A stretch of DNA of 64,000 nucleotides from Tamarix chinensis (lineage: Eukaryota; Streptophyta; Magnoliopsida; Caryophyllales; Tamaricaceae), in assembly GCA_030549775.1 (NCBI GenBank), contig CM060180.1, positions 81,375,672-81,439,671 on the forward strand, given 5' to 3'. The position numbers and the translations under genes were made by a program. The notes under the pieces were generated by a model. That model was not told the origin of the DNA, did not search any database, and worked only from the letters and a program-made list of their open reading frames with translations. How positions within the stretch are numbered: the stretch's first letter is position 1; the number at the start of each line of letters is the position of its first letter. Positions 1 through 11,304 of the stretch are shown one piece after another.

Positions 1-330
1 TCGTAAGTGGGAGAAGGTTGGGCCACATCGGCCCAATTAGGGTTTTCAAGGGAAAACCTTAGGGGGTGATGGGAGGTGGAGTTGATGTCATGAGTGTAGG
101 GCCTAACCCACACCCGTAGGGGTTGACTCTTTCATCTAAAGGTAAGTGTAAAGGGAATGGATGTCGGGGTATGATAAGGGATGCAGGAGTCTCAAGATAT
201 GGGACGGGCCCCCTAGGGAGGATAGATGTAGAGGGTAGTTGATATGCATGTTAAGGGTGGAAAGCTTTATTTGATAAGAAACGAATAAGATACTAATTAC
301 TTAAAGATTAAGATTGTTGAGCCGGGCCCA

Positions 331-454
331 GACCGATCCACCGGCATAATAGTGGCCAGGTGCTGGGGTGCCCTGGAGACCGATCCACTGGCATATAATA
401 GTGGTTAGGTGCGTTCTGCCCTATAAGTGACCGATCCACCGGCTATAATAGTGG
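331..454 (+). repeat. Hairpin array 1 of LTR La (three units)
   Basis: Three units of about 50 bp, each with the core CCGATCCACCGG followed by TAATAGTGG, in which CCAC and GTGG can pair. Units are joined by short self-complementary linkers, for example CCAGG (356-360) with CCTGG (372-376). The third unit ends in a G-run. It is preceded by a conserved A/T-rich box around 285-310. Confidence 0.8.
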
Positions 455-550
455 GGGGTCCCGAGCTCAACAAACCAAACAGTATGTTGTAAATGAATCA
501 TGGGAAAGCTACTATATACTTATAGTGAAACACCATGAGAGTCGAGGCCA

Positions 551-673
551 GACCGATCCATCGGCATAATAGTGGCCAGGAGCGCTGTGCCCTGGAGACC
601 GATCCACCGGCATATAATAGTGGTTAGGTGCGTTCTGCCTTATAAGTGACCGATCCACCGGCTATAATAGTGG
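551..673 (+). repeat. Hairpin array 2 of LTR La (three units)
   Basis: A second three-unit array about 220 bp downstream of the first, with the same unit order and the same linkers (CCAGG/CCTGG, then TAGG/CCTTA). The array therefore repeats at two levels: units within an array, and the array itself. The same box (tacttatagtgaaacacc) precedes it. Confidence 0.8.
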
Positions 674-1216
674 GACTCCCGTACTCGCATGGATTAATAA
701 AGTTTATGGCGTGATATGACTATAATTATCAGAGTTATGAAGGGAAGAAGTCTGATTGGACCATAACTGACCTACATCATCCATAATATTACATGTTGCT
801 TATGTGATTGTACTGTGTGTGTTATGTTGTATGATGGTATGCTTGGCCTTAGCGCACCTGTGCCGTTACTCATTATTGGACCCGTACTGATACTACCTTG
901 GTTGATTGGGTCCGGTGATGATCCACTGATGGTGGGGAGCAAACCTCCTATGCAGGTTTTTGATTGGTTATTAATTTGGGATGGAAGGCTTGACTTGAGT
1001 GAGTAGGCGATATGGATATTGATCCTTTTGGGATTTTTTTGTTAGCTATATTTTGTATTACGTTTCCCGTTTTAAAGAAAAAAATGTATTATGGGGTTGT
1101 AATCCTAAATCTTATTCTAACTTCTGTTTGACTTATATCTTTTTAATGATTTATGCTAAATGTCGTCTTGCGTTTTATGATACTTCGCACTTAATGATGA
1201 TCAGATTTAGCCTTAG

Positions 1217-1262
1217 CACTTAGTACTGGAACGGTAGGAGTGAACCGGTCTGGTACTAAGTG
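1217..1262 (+). other. 3'-terminal stem-loop of LTR La
   Basis: CACTTAGTAC (1217-1226) pairs perfectly with GTACTAAGTG (1253-1262), with further partial pairing inward. It is followed by GGCGGTAAC and about 100 bases later by the LTR end. The same position in other L LTRs holds a stem with different arm sequences. Confidence 0.75.
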
Positions 1263-2819
1263 TGGCGGTAACACCCCCGAGTTTACAGTTTTATCTTTCG
1301 TTTCCGCTAAACCCTTTTGATTTAAACGAAATTTTTCGGTAGTAAATTTTGGGGGTGTTACAATTATAGCTGGGACTGGAAACATTCAGGCATAATGCAC
1401 CTGACCACTATTATTCACAGATGTACCGGTATGGTCCTAACTCAATAGTCCTCCACTTTACATGATTAATGTTTTATTGTGTCTTATTCAACAAGTTTCA
1501 CCCTAGACATGCATGTCACACTCCATCTACACTTATCATCCAAAGAGGGCTCGTCCTATATCTTGATACTCTGCCCCTCCTAACATACCCCATCATCCTT
1601 TCCTTCTTTCCCTAACTCACATTAGAGGCCCAACTCCTAAGTGTGTAGGTCAAGGCCCACTACCTTTCACCTCCAAGTCCACTCACTGCCTCACCCTAGG
1701 GTTTTCTCCAAAAACCCTATTTTAGGCCTATGTGTCCCATCCTTCTCCACCTCACACAACCCAAACCATTTTAACACCCCACACATCACAACCCTTAGAT
1801 TCAACCCTTATCATCTCACTTTACTCCTCAAGCACACATGTGACCATGAAACCCTAGCTAGCCATGCCAAACCCTAGCTGGTCATGCCAAACCTTAGCAT
1901 CCTCCTTTCCATATGTCACCCCTCCATTTCTCACCTTCCACTCTTATATTCCCATGCTACCCATGCTCATCCCTCACATAATAATCCTCCATACTCATTT
2001 CATACTCTACTCATCCTCATTTATTTTTCCTTTTTACCACCTTCTCAGATTAGGCTTTCCTCTTAAACCCTAGCTTGATCTCCTATGCACCCTTATATTA
2101 TCCCACGTACTATTTTTCACCCAAAGCCTCCAATCACCCAAATAACTCTTCCATTACCTTCCTCACCCCCAAATCAAATTTCCATACGTAAAAGTGACCC
2201 TTATCCAGACTTTATCCATCCTATGCAAACCCTCAAAGTTGGCATGTAAAACCCTAAAACTCCCATGAAAAACCCTAGATTCTCCCATAAAAAATTCATC
2301 CACTTTATTTTGCTTTAAGTTCCCTTTTATTCTTCCACTTATGGATTATGAAACATTTAGGTCAAACCCACATTCCTTGGTTAACTTATTTCCCTTTGCT
2401 CAACTCACTTCCCCATTTTCATTTTTCATCCTTTCACTCCATATCATCCCATTATATATCCTAGCATGCATATCCTAAAGGGCCACAACATATCACATCT
2501 TAATCACAACATATACATATTATACACATGCCATGAGATAACACATGAGCATAACTCAAATCTAAGCTATGCTATGCATAAAACAATTCAAATAATAGCA
2601 CAAGATACATAATATATCATTAAACATGGCATCCAAAGTATATAAAACACATAGAACACATAAGGCCTTAGCTAAACCCTTACATAATACGACATTGGTC
2701 TTGGAGCACGTTCCTACGCCTTCTTAGGGTTTTGATTGGATTCACTTATAAGAGGAAAAAACTAAGGATTAGGTTCCCTCCTAGCAAAAATACTATTATT
2801 TCCTAATTTATTCTAAGGT

Positions 2820-3215
2820 TAGGATTATAGATAAAATAATAATATAATAATAATAGTAACACTAACAAAATACTAATATTGCTAAGGATAATAGTAATAA
2901 TAGTAATATTGGAAAAGATGATAATATAAGGTTTGAAAATTTACCCTAATAATAATAATGATACTACTGCTAATAATAATAATAATAATAACGATAATAA
3001 TAATAATAGTAATAGTAATAGTAGTAATAGTAAAAAAAAAAGTAGTAGTAGTAGTAGTAGCATCGACCCTTCATTGAAATACTACTACTACTAAAAATAA
3101 ATAATAATAATAATAATAATAGTAATAATAATAATCAAAATAATTTCAAAATATGGTCTCAGCCCTATATAGTGATAACAATAACAACAACAACAACAAC
3201 AACATCAAAAATAAT
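2820..3215. repeat. Trinucleotide microsatellite block, AT-rich
   Basis: Runs of ATA/TAA/TAG/ACA triplets with interruptions, including a pure (TAG) run near 3043-3060 and a (CAA) run near 3187-3203. It corresponds to the TTA-rich block at 9000-9570 in copy Lc, so it belongs to the LTR and predates insertion. Confidence 0.85.
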
Positions 3216-3851
3216 AATATAATACAATTAAAATGAATAAGGCTTAATTAATTAGGTTTTAAGGGTTAAGAGGGTTTAGGGTATCACCTAGGGTTCGTGG
3301 TGACTAGCGGGACCGGCGGCGGTGCACGGCGGTGGTACAGGCGGCGGGGAAAGAGGGAAAAGAGAGGGTTAGATGAGTGTTTGGAATAGGAGAGAGGGAA
3401 TGTGGGTGAAAGTTAGGGTGGTAGTTGTTACCCAAGTTGAGAGGGTTGGAATGAGGGTGGTGGTGCTGCCAAAGGTGGCGGCGCATGGCAGTGGGTGTGG
3501 TGACTGAAAGTGTTGGAGAGAGGAGAAAGGAGGAGGAGAGGGAGGAAGGGGAAAAAGAGGGTAGGGGGAGGTAGAGGAAAGTATGTAGGAAATTTTGGAA
3601 GGTGAAGGAGGTGGCAGTTGCTTTAGAAGTGGTGGAAAATGTTGGTGCGGCGGAGGTGGAAGTTTGGCTTATTGGGAAGGAGACTTTGCATAGTCGGGAT
3701 AGCTTGTGCAGGGCAATTCAAGGGAGGAGGGAGGTGTAGTTTGGTAGAGGGTGATGCAGGGAGTGGCGCTGTGGGTGGCTCAAGCGGCGGCGGCACACGG
3801 GAGAGTGATTTTCTAGGTTGGAATCAAAAGCTTGACTAATGCAGCCTATGG

Positions 3852-3862
3852 GGTATTTATAG
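3852..3862 (-). promoter_or_regulatory. Putative TATA box of LTR Lb
   Basis: The minus strand reads CTATAAATACC about 830 bases into the LTR, directly downstream of the pyrimidine-rich zone. The equivalent site in copy Lc is TATAAATAG at 8454-8462. Inferred from position and consensus only. Confidence 0.5.
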
Positions 3863-4686
3863 TGCCAAAGGAGGGGGTTAAGGTTAGAGGGGAACAAGAG
3901 AATGGGGGCATGTAGGTGAGGGAACACCAACCGGAAATGGTAGGCCGACGTAGGTCTGCTAGTGGTAATGGGTGATTGGCCAGGAAAAAAGGAAGTCGTG
4001 TGCAAGAAGGAAGGAGAGTTGGTTGGGTCGAACGATAGGCGGGTTAGGGGAAAGAGAGATGAGAGATGGCCGATCAATCGGGCATGGTTGGCAACGAAAT
4101 CCACAGCGAAGGTTGGGGGAGAGTTTGCAGGATGTGATAGGGAAGGAAGAAGAAGGAAGAATAAGGAGGGGGTGTGTAGACCAGGTGGTCTTGGGAAAGA
4201 AAAGAAAGGAAGGGAATTGGCCGGGTGATGGGGGGAAAAAGAGAAGGAGAAGAAACATGATATTCTAGGCTACGCCGAAGGAGGAAAGGAGAGGGAAGTT
4301 GGGCTGTGGGGAAGATAAGCCCGATTGGGAAGAAGAAAAAGAAAAGAAGAAAGGAGAGAAAGAAAGAATAAGGAAAAGGAAAAATAGGTCGGTTGGGTTA
4401 TTTGGGATGTTTTGGTATTTTAGGATATTTAAAAATAATAATATTTAAATAAATTAATATTTAATTCCCCTTTAGGCTATTTTAGTAATTTTACAATATT
4501 TTCCTAAATTTCATTTTAATTAGCAAAATACCTTATTTTTTCCTAATTAAAATATTTATTATTTTCTTATTGATTTGCCCTAACTAATTCCATTTTTATT
4601 TTAATAAAAATAATTTATGTAATCAATTTTCCTATTAAATCCTCATTTGGCCATAATTTCTAAAATTAGGGTTTTGGGGCATTTCA

Positions 4687-5409
4687 GTATACCTAGTGTA
4701 TTGAGACATACCAATTAGAGATTGATTGAAAATATGTAGTATCATTTGGGAGGAAGACATGCATATATATATATGAATTAATGTCATTTTACTTTGCAGA
4801 TTTGATAAATATTTGAACATACAGCTTGAACAAAACAAGTTCTTACTTAAACCATTATTATAGATGTTTTAATAATAGTTTTAAGTAAGAACCATTATTA
4901 AAAGCCCTTTTTAATAATGGTTATACTTAAAAACTATTATTCAAAGTAGGCATTTAATCTTAATTAGATTTTTAATAAATGCGTAATAAATGATTAAAAC
5001 CCTAAATTGACCATATTTTAGCAACAATTTTAACTCATAACCATTATTAAAAGATCCATTTTATGCTTATTTAATATGTATTAGGGTTTAATAAATGCAT
5101 AATCAATGATTAAAACCCTACTTGAATGACATTTTAACAATGTTTTTTAGATTAACCATTATTAAAATGTTGTTTTAACAACGTTTATGACTTACAAACT
5201 GTTATTAAAACCTAGTTTTAATAATGGTTTTTTTTATATAAAAATCATTATTAAATACCAAGTTTACCCTAATATTAGCTTTTTTTATATATTTTTTATG
5301 AAGGTTATGAACCGTTATTAAATATTTAATAATGGTGATTCAATAAAGATTCAATATTTTTATTAAAATAATAAAATAATCATTATTAAAACCCCTTTCT
5401 AGGGTAGTG
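4687..5409. mobile_element. Right end of a CACTA (En/Spm-type) DNA transposon
   Basis: The right boundary reads, on the minus strand, CACTACCCTAGAAAGGGG, a CACTA-type terminus followed by the three-base flank aag. The 570 bases inside it carry many copies of ACCATTATTAAAA and its inverse TTTTAATAATGGT, the clustered subterminal repeats expected for this superfamily. No left terminus is visible: LTR Lb abuts the region at 4686, so the remainder should lie beyond the left edge of the window. No transposase is encoded in this part. Confidence 0.72.
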
Positions 5410-5523
5410 AAGATAATTACTCATGAGCAAAATAAGTGATTTGAATCTAAACAAAACCTAATAATGAAGATACCACAACCCAAATAAACCAAAGTATATA
5501 ACCTAAATTATTACAAATGCCAT
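5410..5523. other. Short spacer between the CACTA end and element A
   Basis: About 110 bases of AT-rich sequence without recognisable content. The last five bases before element A are gccat; no clear copy was found after its 3' LTR. Confidence 0.5.
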
Positions 5524-6513
5524 TGATGCACGAGAAAATGATGAAGAATTAGAATTTATTATTATGGATCCTATTTTCTTTATCTAGAGAGGATACCTTA
5601 TGAATTTGAAGAGAAATGGATGACTACATTACTAGTTATGGATGAAACTTGCAAAACAAGTCACTAGAAATTGAGGCGTGTGCATGACATGTATGATAAC
5701 ACTTTTTTAGACTTAAGTGGTATGTGTTTAGTCTTTATTTAGTGTGTTATTTACTTATTTTTTTTAATTAGTTGTATTATGATTGGGTAGCGCATAAAGT
5801 AGCTTTTTAAGAGGATTCTATCTTATAGGGTTCATCTTATAAGATGTGCTTGGAGTGGGTAACAAGACATTTCATGGGAATGATTAGATTATATTTTTAA
5901 TTTTGATTAATTATCATTATCATTTAATATGGATGAGGTACAAATAAGCTCTAAATGCCTTAGAGTTACACATTGGTATGCATAACCAAATTGAATGAAA
6001 TACAAGTTACTCCTTATTAGAATTCTGTGTGAATTCTTCTCAATTATAATCAAATCTGTGTGAGTGATTATTATTGAAATCCTTAATATCGTTGTCTTTT
6101 TGAATTAGAGGTTAATTAATATCCCCAAAACCATCCATAACCCACGCCAATCACCAACTCTAATCATCACTTTGATCATAAATTCTTACTTAATTCTACT
6201 TATTTTATTTCCAAACCTTAGATAACAAATCTATTATGATAACACATTCATCATATCTAAATAGTATTCTAAGTCTCTTCATGAAATCATCATCATCCCA
6301 AATTTCCATCATTATTATCTTCATCCCACAACCAAACCCTAATCGTAAACCTTAACCCTAACACAAACTCCGACCTATGAACCATATCATCGCAAAACCC
6401 TAACCATTTGACCGTTATCCTTCTTAATATATGATCAGTAAATCATTAAAATCATATCCAACCATAAAAACCCATATTACCACCCAAATCATAATTCCAT
6501 AATCTTATACGCA
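5524..6513 (+). repeat. 5' LTR of element A
   Basis: Matches the 3' LTR at 19659-20686 throughout, for example the shared stretch around TCTAGAGAGGATA and the block TAGTGTGTTATTTACTTA. It begins TGATGCACGAG. The end is set near GCA at 6511-6513, a few bases before the primer site; it could lie a few bases further on. The two LTRs differ by many substitutions and indels, so the insertion is old. Confidence 0.82.
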
Positions 6514-6520
6514 TTAATTT

Positions 6521-6532
6521 TTGTATCAAAGC
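6521..6532 (+). promoter_or_regulatory. Primer binding site (initiator tRNA-Met type) of element A
   Basis: TTGTATCAAAGC lies seven bases after the LTR and matches the usual plant site TGGTATCAGAGC at 10 of 12 bases. Confidence 0.7.
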
Positions 6533-6716
6533 ATAAGTTTTGGTCTAGTTTGACATACAAGACCAAGATCTAATTTTTCCTTCAAAATTCTTTCAATAAA
6601 ATGTTTCTACTTCAAGATTATTTCAATAAATCATTAAGGAGGTATCATGATTCCAGATTTTGATTAGTTTTGGGAGAAGTTTTTGAGGTATACCATTCAA
6701 TTGGTGCAAGGAAGGC

Positions 6717-7422
6717 ATGACGAGGCAAGAGGAGGATTTGAGAGATGTTCTTAAGGTGTTGGTTGAGGATATCAAGGAAGTAAAGTTGCATATGTGAAGG
6801 ATGGAAGCCTCACAATTACAAGTATCCCATATGTAAAATTGAAACCAAAGACATCAAGTTGAAGAAGATCATGTAAGGAGACCACATGACTGATTGGAAG
6901 AAGGAGAAGAAGGGAGTATAGGAAATTATGGGCAACCCCAAGATACATCAAGGTGATCATATAATGATGTGGAAAGGGATATTAGATTCAATATATATGA
7001 TTTTGAAGGTAATATTGATCCAGAGTCTTTACTTGAATGGTTACAAAATGTTGAATCTATTTTTGAATATAAAGAGCTTGATGATGAGAAAATATGTAAA
7101 ATATCCATATTGAAGTTTAAGAAATTTGCTAAAATATGGTTTGATAATTTGAAGAAGAGGAAGGAAAGAGAAGGAAAAATGAAAATAAGATCATGGGAGA
7201 AATTAAAAATTCACTTAAAAATAAATTGTTTCTAGAGAATATGAGCAAGAAAATTTCATAAAGATGACAACTTTGAGGCAAGGGTTGATTGGAGTTGAGG
7301 AGTACTTTAGAGAGTTTGAAAGATTAAATCTTATTTGTGATATTCAAGAAAGAGAAGATAAAATATGTTATAGGTTTATTGGAGGTCTAAATATGAATAT
7401 TAGAGAGAACCTAGAGGTTTAT
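6717..7422 (+). pseudogene. gag: gag of element A, N-terminal part
   Basis: Encodes the N-terminal and central part of the Gag capsid protein that packages the element RNA. An ATG at 6717 opens a frame that continues, with about seven in-frame stops, through 6969-7235 and on to 7422. Recognisable pieces are the FEGNIDPESLLEWLQ domain, the WFDNLKKRKEREGK segment and the RFIGGLNMNIREN motif. The equivalent of element B's gag (24694-25900) shows the same order. The frame is cut at VY by the L LTR at 7423 and resumes at 12056 after the target duplication tttat. It cannot make a full protein. Confidence 0.82.
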
Positions 7423-8453
7423 TGAAATGCCCCGAAAATTTCTAATTTGTAAACTATATTTAAATGATTTTTATTAGAAAAATTATTTAAATAAATTAAT
7501 TTTATTAAAATAAAAGGGAATTCATTGGAAAAATTAAGAAGAATTTTGTAAGTATTTTTATTAGAGAAATTTTGGTATTTTGGATAATTAAATATGTTAT
7601 TTTGGAAATTAATTAAATAAATTTATTTATTTAAAATAAGAATGAGAAAATAGTTTTAATTTAATAATAATTTTATAAATAATTTAATTAGAGGAATTTA
7701 GGGTGTTTTGCTAATTAAAATGGAATTTATGGAAAAAATTTTAAATATCCTACTTTAGCCTAAAAAGGGATTTAAATATTATTTTATTTAAATATTATTA
7801 TTTTTAAATATCCTAAATATTTAGATTAATTTAATTGGCCCCAATCTAATTATTTTTCTCCTTTCCTTTTTCCCTTTTTCTTTTTCTTCTTCCTTTTTTC
7901 TTTCTTTTTCTTCTTTTTCTTTTTCCTCTTCTTTTTCCCCGACTGGGCCAGGTTGCGGCCCAGTCTTCTTCTTTTTCTTCCTTCTTCGGCCCAGCCCGCG
8001 TGGCGCCCTTCGTCGCCCTTCCAACGCTGCGTTTTGGCTCCGTTTCCTCCGAAGTTCGTCGTTTCATTTAAAAACCTTACCTCGTCGCGCCCGACCGCCC
8101 GATTCTCCCCTTTTCTTTTCTTTTCCCCGACCGACCGGTCCGCCTCCCTTCTTTCTTCCTTCTTCCTCCTCCCTCCTCCGTCGACGACGCTGCAACAACG
8201 GCCTCCGTCAATGGCTTCTCCTGCTACGGTGAATAATAACAGCCGTTTCTTGTCTCATTGTCTTCCTCTTAACTCCAGGAATAAATTGGCATAATTTTCG
8301 AGCGTTAACTCTCGTCCGTTTCTCCTCCCCAACCTCTCGAAACCCTGAAGCCAACCAAACGTCAGCTGATCAATTACCGCCACCGGCCATCCAAATTATT
8401 GCAATTAAAACTTCCATGTCGACCTCCAGCTCCTCATTATCCATTCCAACATC

Positions 8454-8462
8454 TATAAATAG
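8454..8462 (+). promoter_or_regulatory. Putative TATA box of LTR Lc
   Basis: TATAAATAG about 1030 bases into the LTR. Equivalent TATA motifs occur at similar depth in the copies Lb (minus strand 3852-3862), Le (27983-27992) and Lg (minus strand 52848-52857). This sets the sense strand and implies that about 3.5 kb of the LTR is transcribed leader. Confidence 0.55.
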
Positions 8463-8999
8463 CCTTGTTATAGGAGTTTTTAGAGTTTTTCTTCCTCGAA
8501 ACCCTCGGCCTAAGCTGCCGCCACCCCAACTTCAGACGCCTCTTCCGCCTCCGTTAGCCAACTTCAGAGCCACCGTTGCATGCCAAATGCTTCCCTGCAA
8601 TGCCCTCTAGTTAACAAAACTATTTTAATCTCTCGATTCTTCTTGTACGAGTCTAAATAATCATTCAAAGTTGGATGCTCGTTTCGCCGGAATTTTGACC
8701 CCGAAGCCTTAAACTGCCTTCCACCGCTGTGCGCCGCCACATTTGGCTGCACCACCACCATCATTTTGTCCCTCTCCTCCTGGGCAACAATAAACACCTC
8801 TTATACCACCTCAATTCTCCCTATCTTTTTCCCAACATCCATCTTTCTCTTTGTTCTTCTATTTTTCCGGCCACCGCCGCCGCCGCCGTGAACCACCGCC
8901 GGTGCCACCTATCCCCACCAGCTTAAGGTTGAACCCTAGACCCTCTCAACCATTTTCCACATTATTATAAACCTTGATTTAATTTATTTCAATTATTTG

Positions 9000-9442
9000 C
9001 ATATAAATACCATTATTATTATTCTTAATATTTATATTCTTAATATGTTTTATTATTATTTGATGAGAAATTTTATGCTGAATTGTACTTGCAGGATGGA
9101 GAGTGGTGATAAAATAATTTTATTGATAGTTTCGAATTTTAAGTTATTAATTGAATTATTATAGGATTATTATCATTCTTCTTCTTCTTATTATTAATAT
9201 TATAATTATTAGAATAATTATTATTATTGTTTTATTATTTATTTTGGAAAATCTTAGGCCCTAATTTTGTATTAACATTTGCACTTATTTAATTGAGTAT
9301 TATTATTTCTACTGTTCTTATAACCATTAATAATAATAGTATCATTATATTTATTATTTTAATATTATTATATATGTTATTAATTCTATTATTAATACTA
9401 AATAAATGGTAATTCATTATCTATTTGAAAAGTTATATTTTA

Positions 9443-9491
<49 letters not shown>

Positions 9492-9570
9492 TGTTATTAT
9501 TATTTATATTCTCATTGATAGTAGTCTTATTAATTTTGATATTATTATATTAGTATCATTATTATTATTA
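9000..9570. repeat. TTA/ATT trinucleotide microsatellite block in LTR Lc
   Basis: Interrupted TTA repeats with a nearly pure run of about 45 bases around 9439-9487. The same block is found reversed at 2820-3215 in copy Lb. Confidence 0.85.
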
Positions 9571-10960
9571 GGGTAAAGTCTTTAACCCTATATTACCAAG
9601 GTTTATAATATCTCTATTATTTTTATGTCTTTAGCAAAGTTAGAATTTTGTTAAGGTTATTTTATTAGTATGTTATTATTTGGTCAAAGCCCTAAGGAGG
9701 CGTAGGAACGTGCTCCAAGACTGGTGTCGTTTCAGGTAAGGGGTGCTAAGGCCTTTTATGTGCTAATGTGCATTGTGTGCCTCATATTCTATGCATTCTA
9801 TGTTTATGATTATTAATTATGCCGTATATGATATGACGTGGAGTTGAAGTATGTTTTCGTATGGCATGTGTATTATTTGTGCATGACCCTGTAAGACATG
9901 CATGTGAGGATGTTGATATGATTTTATATGGGAGAAAGGATGAAAAAGGAGGATGGGGAAGGAAGTTGACTAAGGGAAGTGAGTTGACCTAATTTTATGA
10001 ATTTATGAGGAATAATCTATTGCATGGTTTTATTTGGAAGAATGTAATCTATGATGTTATATGGGAGAATCAAATTATTATTTGTTTGGGAGAATCTAAT
10101 TTATGATTTTAATTAGGAGAATCTAATTAATGATTTGTCTGGTGAAATCCAATTTATGGTTTTATATGGAGAAGTTTAATTTATGGTTTGGTATGATTTT
10201 ATGTGAGAGAATTTAATATATGGTTTGTATGGAATAATTTAATTTATGGTTTTGATTGGGAGAATCTAATTTATGGTTTTTCGTGGAAGGATCTAAGGTA
10301 ACGTTTTATATGGATGAATCTCTTATTTGATATGGTTCAAAATAGGGTTTGGTATGGATGAATCTCTGGGTTGTATATGGTTTGAACTTAGGGTTTGAAA
10401 AGGATGGATACTTAGTTTGGTATGGATGAATCTTTGGGTTTTATATGGTTTGAATATAGGGTTTGGTATGAATGAATCTTTGGGTTATGTGGAATGAATT
10501 TAGGGTTTTATATGATGAGATTTTGGGTTTTGCATAATGGTTAATGGTTGTATGGTGGTATTAGGGTTTGCATGGAAGTTAATAATTGCATGGGATGTGT
10601 AAAGTTTGTATGAGAGTAAAGTTTACGTATGGAACGCTGATTTGGGATTTGAGGAAAGTAATGTAAGTGTTGTTTGGGTGATTGAACATTTGAAGGGAAA
10701 ATAGTGCGTGGAGCATTATATGGGTACGTAGGAAACCGAGCTAGGGTTCGTGTGGATAATTAGGGTTTGGTGCAACTGCTTAGGGTTTTTGCAGTATCAG
10801 GTGTTTTTTGGTGATTAAAGTGGAGTCATGAGGATGGAATTTATGAGTTACAATGTGTGAAGTGTTAAAGGAGTGATTCATGCATGTCTAGGGTGAAAGC
10901 CGTTGAATGAGATACTTAAGACACTAATTATTTAAAGTGGAAGATCGTTGAGACGGGACC

Positions 10961-11084
10961 AACCAATCCACCGGTTCGGAATAGTGGTTAGGGTTGTTAC
11001 CCTATGTGTGACCGATCCACCGGCTATAATAGTGGTTAGGGTATAATGTCCTATGCGTAACCGATCCACCGGTTATAATAGTGG
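10961..11084 (+). repeat. Hairpin array 1 of LTR Lc (three units)
   Basis: Three units with core CCGATCCACCGG and AATAGTGG. The first linker is a perfect hairpin, TAGGGT (10989-10994) with ACCCTA (10999-11004). In copy La the matching linker pairs CCAGG with CCTGG, so both arms have changed together. Confidence 0.82.
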
Positions 11085-11178
11085 GGGTTCCCGAGCTGAA
11101 CAACTGCAAACCAGAATTTTGCTAAAATGCCTAAAAGATACTAATTACTTATAGTGAAACACCATGCGTGCCGGAGCC

Positions 11179-11304
11179 AACCGATCCACCGGTTAGGAAT
11201 AGTGGTTAGGACGCGTAGTCCTATGTGTATCCGATCCACCGGCTATAATAGTGGTTAGGGTATGATACCCTATGCGCCTCCGATCCACCGGTTATAATAG
11301 TGGG
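11179..11304 (+). repeat. Hairpin array 2 of LTR Lc (three units)
   Basis: Second array with the same unit order about 215 bases downstream. Linkers again form stems: TAGGAC with GTCCTA, and TAGGGT with ACCCTA. It is preceded by tacttatagtgaaacacc, the box also found before array 2 of La. Confidence 0.82.

Larger units (their letters stand above)
1..1362 (+). mobile_element. Long LTR of family L, 3' part (copy La)
   Basis: The first 1362 bases are the 3' portion of a long LTR that starts left of the window. The end reads GGGGGTGTTACA, the same terminus as the complete copies at 7423-12055 and 47814-52355. It contains two three-unit hairpin arrays (331-454, 551-673) and the 3'-terminal stem-loop at 1217-1262. 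The next five bases are attat (1363-1367), the candidate target duplication whose partner is outside the window. It sits inside another L LTR of opposite orientation (1363-4686). Strand is set by the TATA position seen in better copies. No protein is encoded; the short ORF at 815-1006 has no recognisable match. Confidence 0.8.
1363..4686 (-). mobile_element. Long LTR of family L, reverse orientation (copy Lb, interrupted by La)
   Basis: The right edge, GGGGCATTTCA at 4676-4686, is the reverse complement of the LTR start seen at 7423 and 26989. Reading leftward on the minus strand gives the family order: an AT-rich start, a pyrimidine-rich zone (purine-rich on + at 3300-4390), a TATA box, TAA/TAG trinucleotide runs (2820-3215), a conserved box with GGAACGTGCTCC (about 2691-2730), and the edge of the hairpin array near 1400-1440. 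The terminal part is missing because La is inserted at 1362/1363; the rest should lie left of the window. ORFs on the minus strand at 3304-4258 arise from the stop-poor pyrimidine-rich strand. The right flank is gtata (4687-4691). Confidence 0.78.

Noticed and set aside
331..673. CRISPR-like spacing of repeats and spacers
   Set aside because: Units are imperfect, contain their own inverted repeats, the linkers are related to each other, and the setting is a plant LTR with no cas genes.
1191..1385. 64-codon minus ORF across the end of LTR La
   Set aside because: It spans the stem-loop and the LTR terminus and continues into unrelated sequence. It is a chance reading through the junction.
6521..6532. 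tRNA-like sequences at the primer sites
   Set aside because: Only the 12-base primer complement is present; there is no tRNA fold at 6521, 23654, 32061 or 60506.
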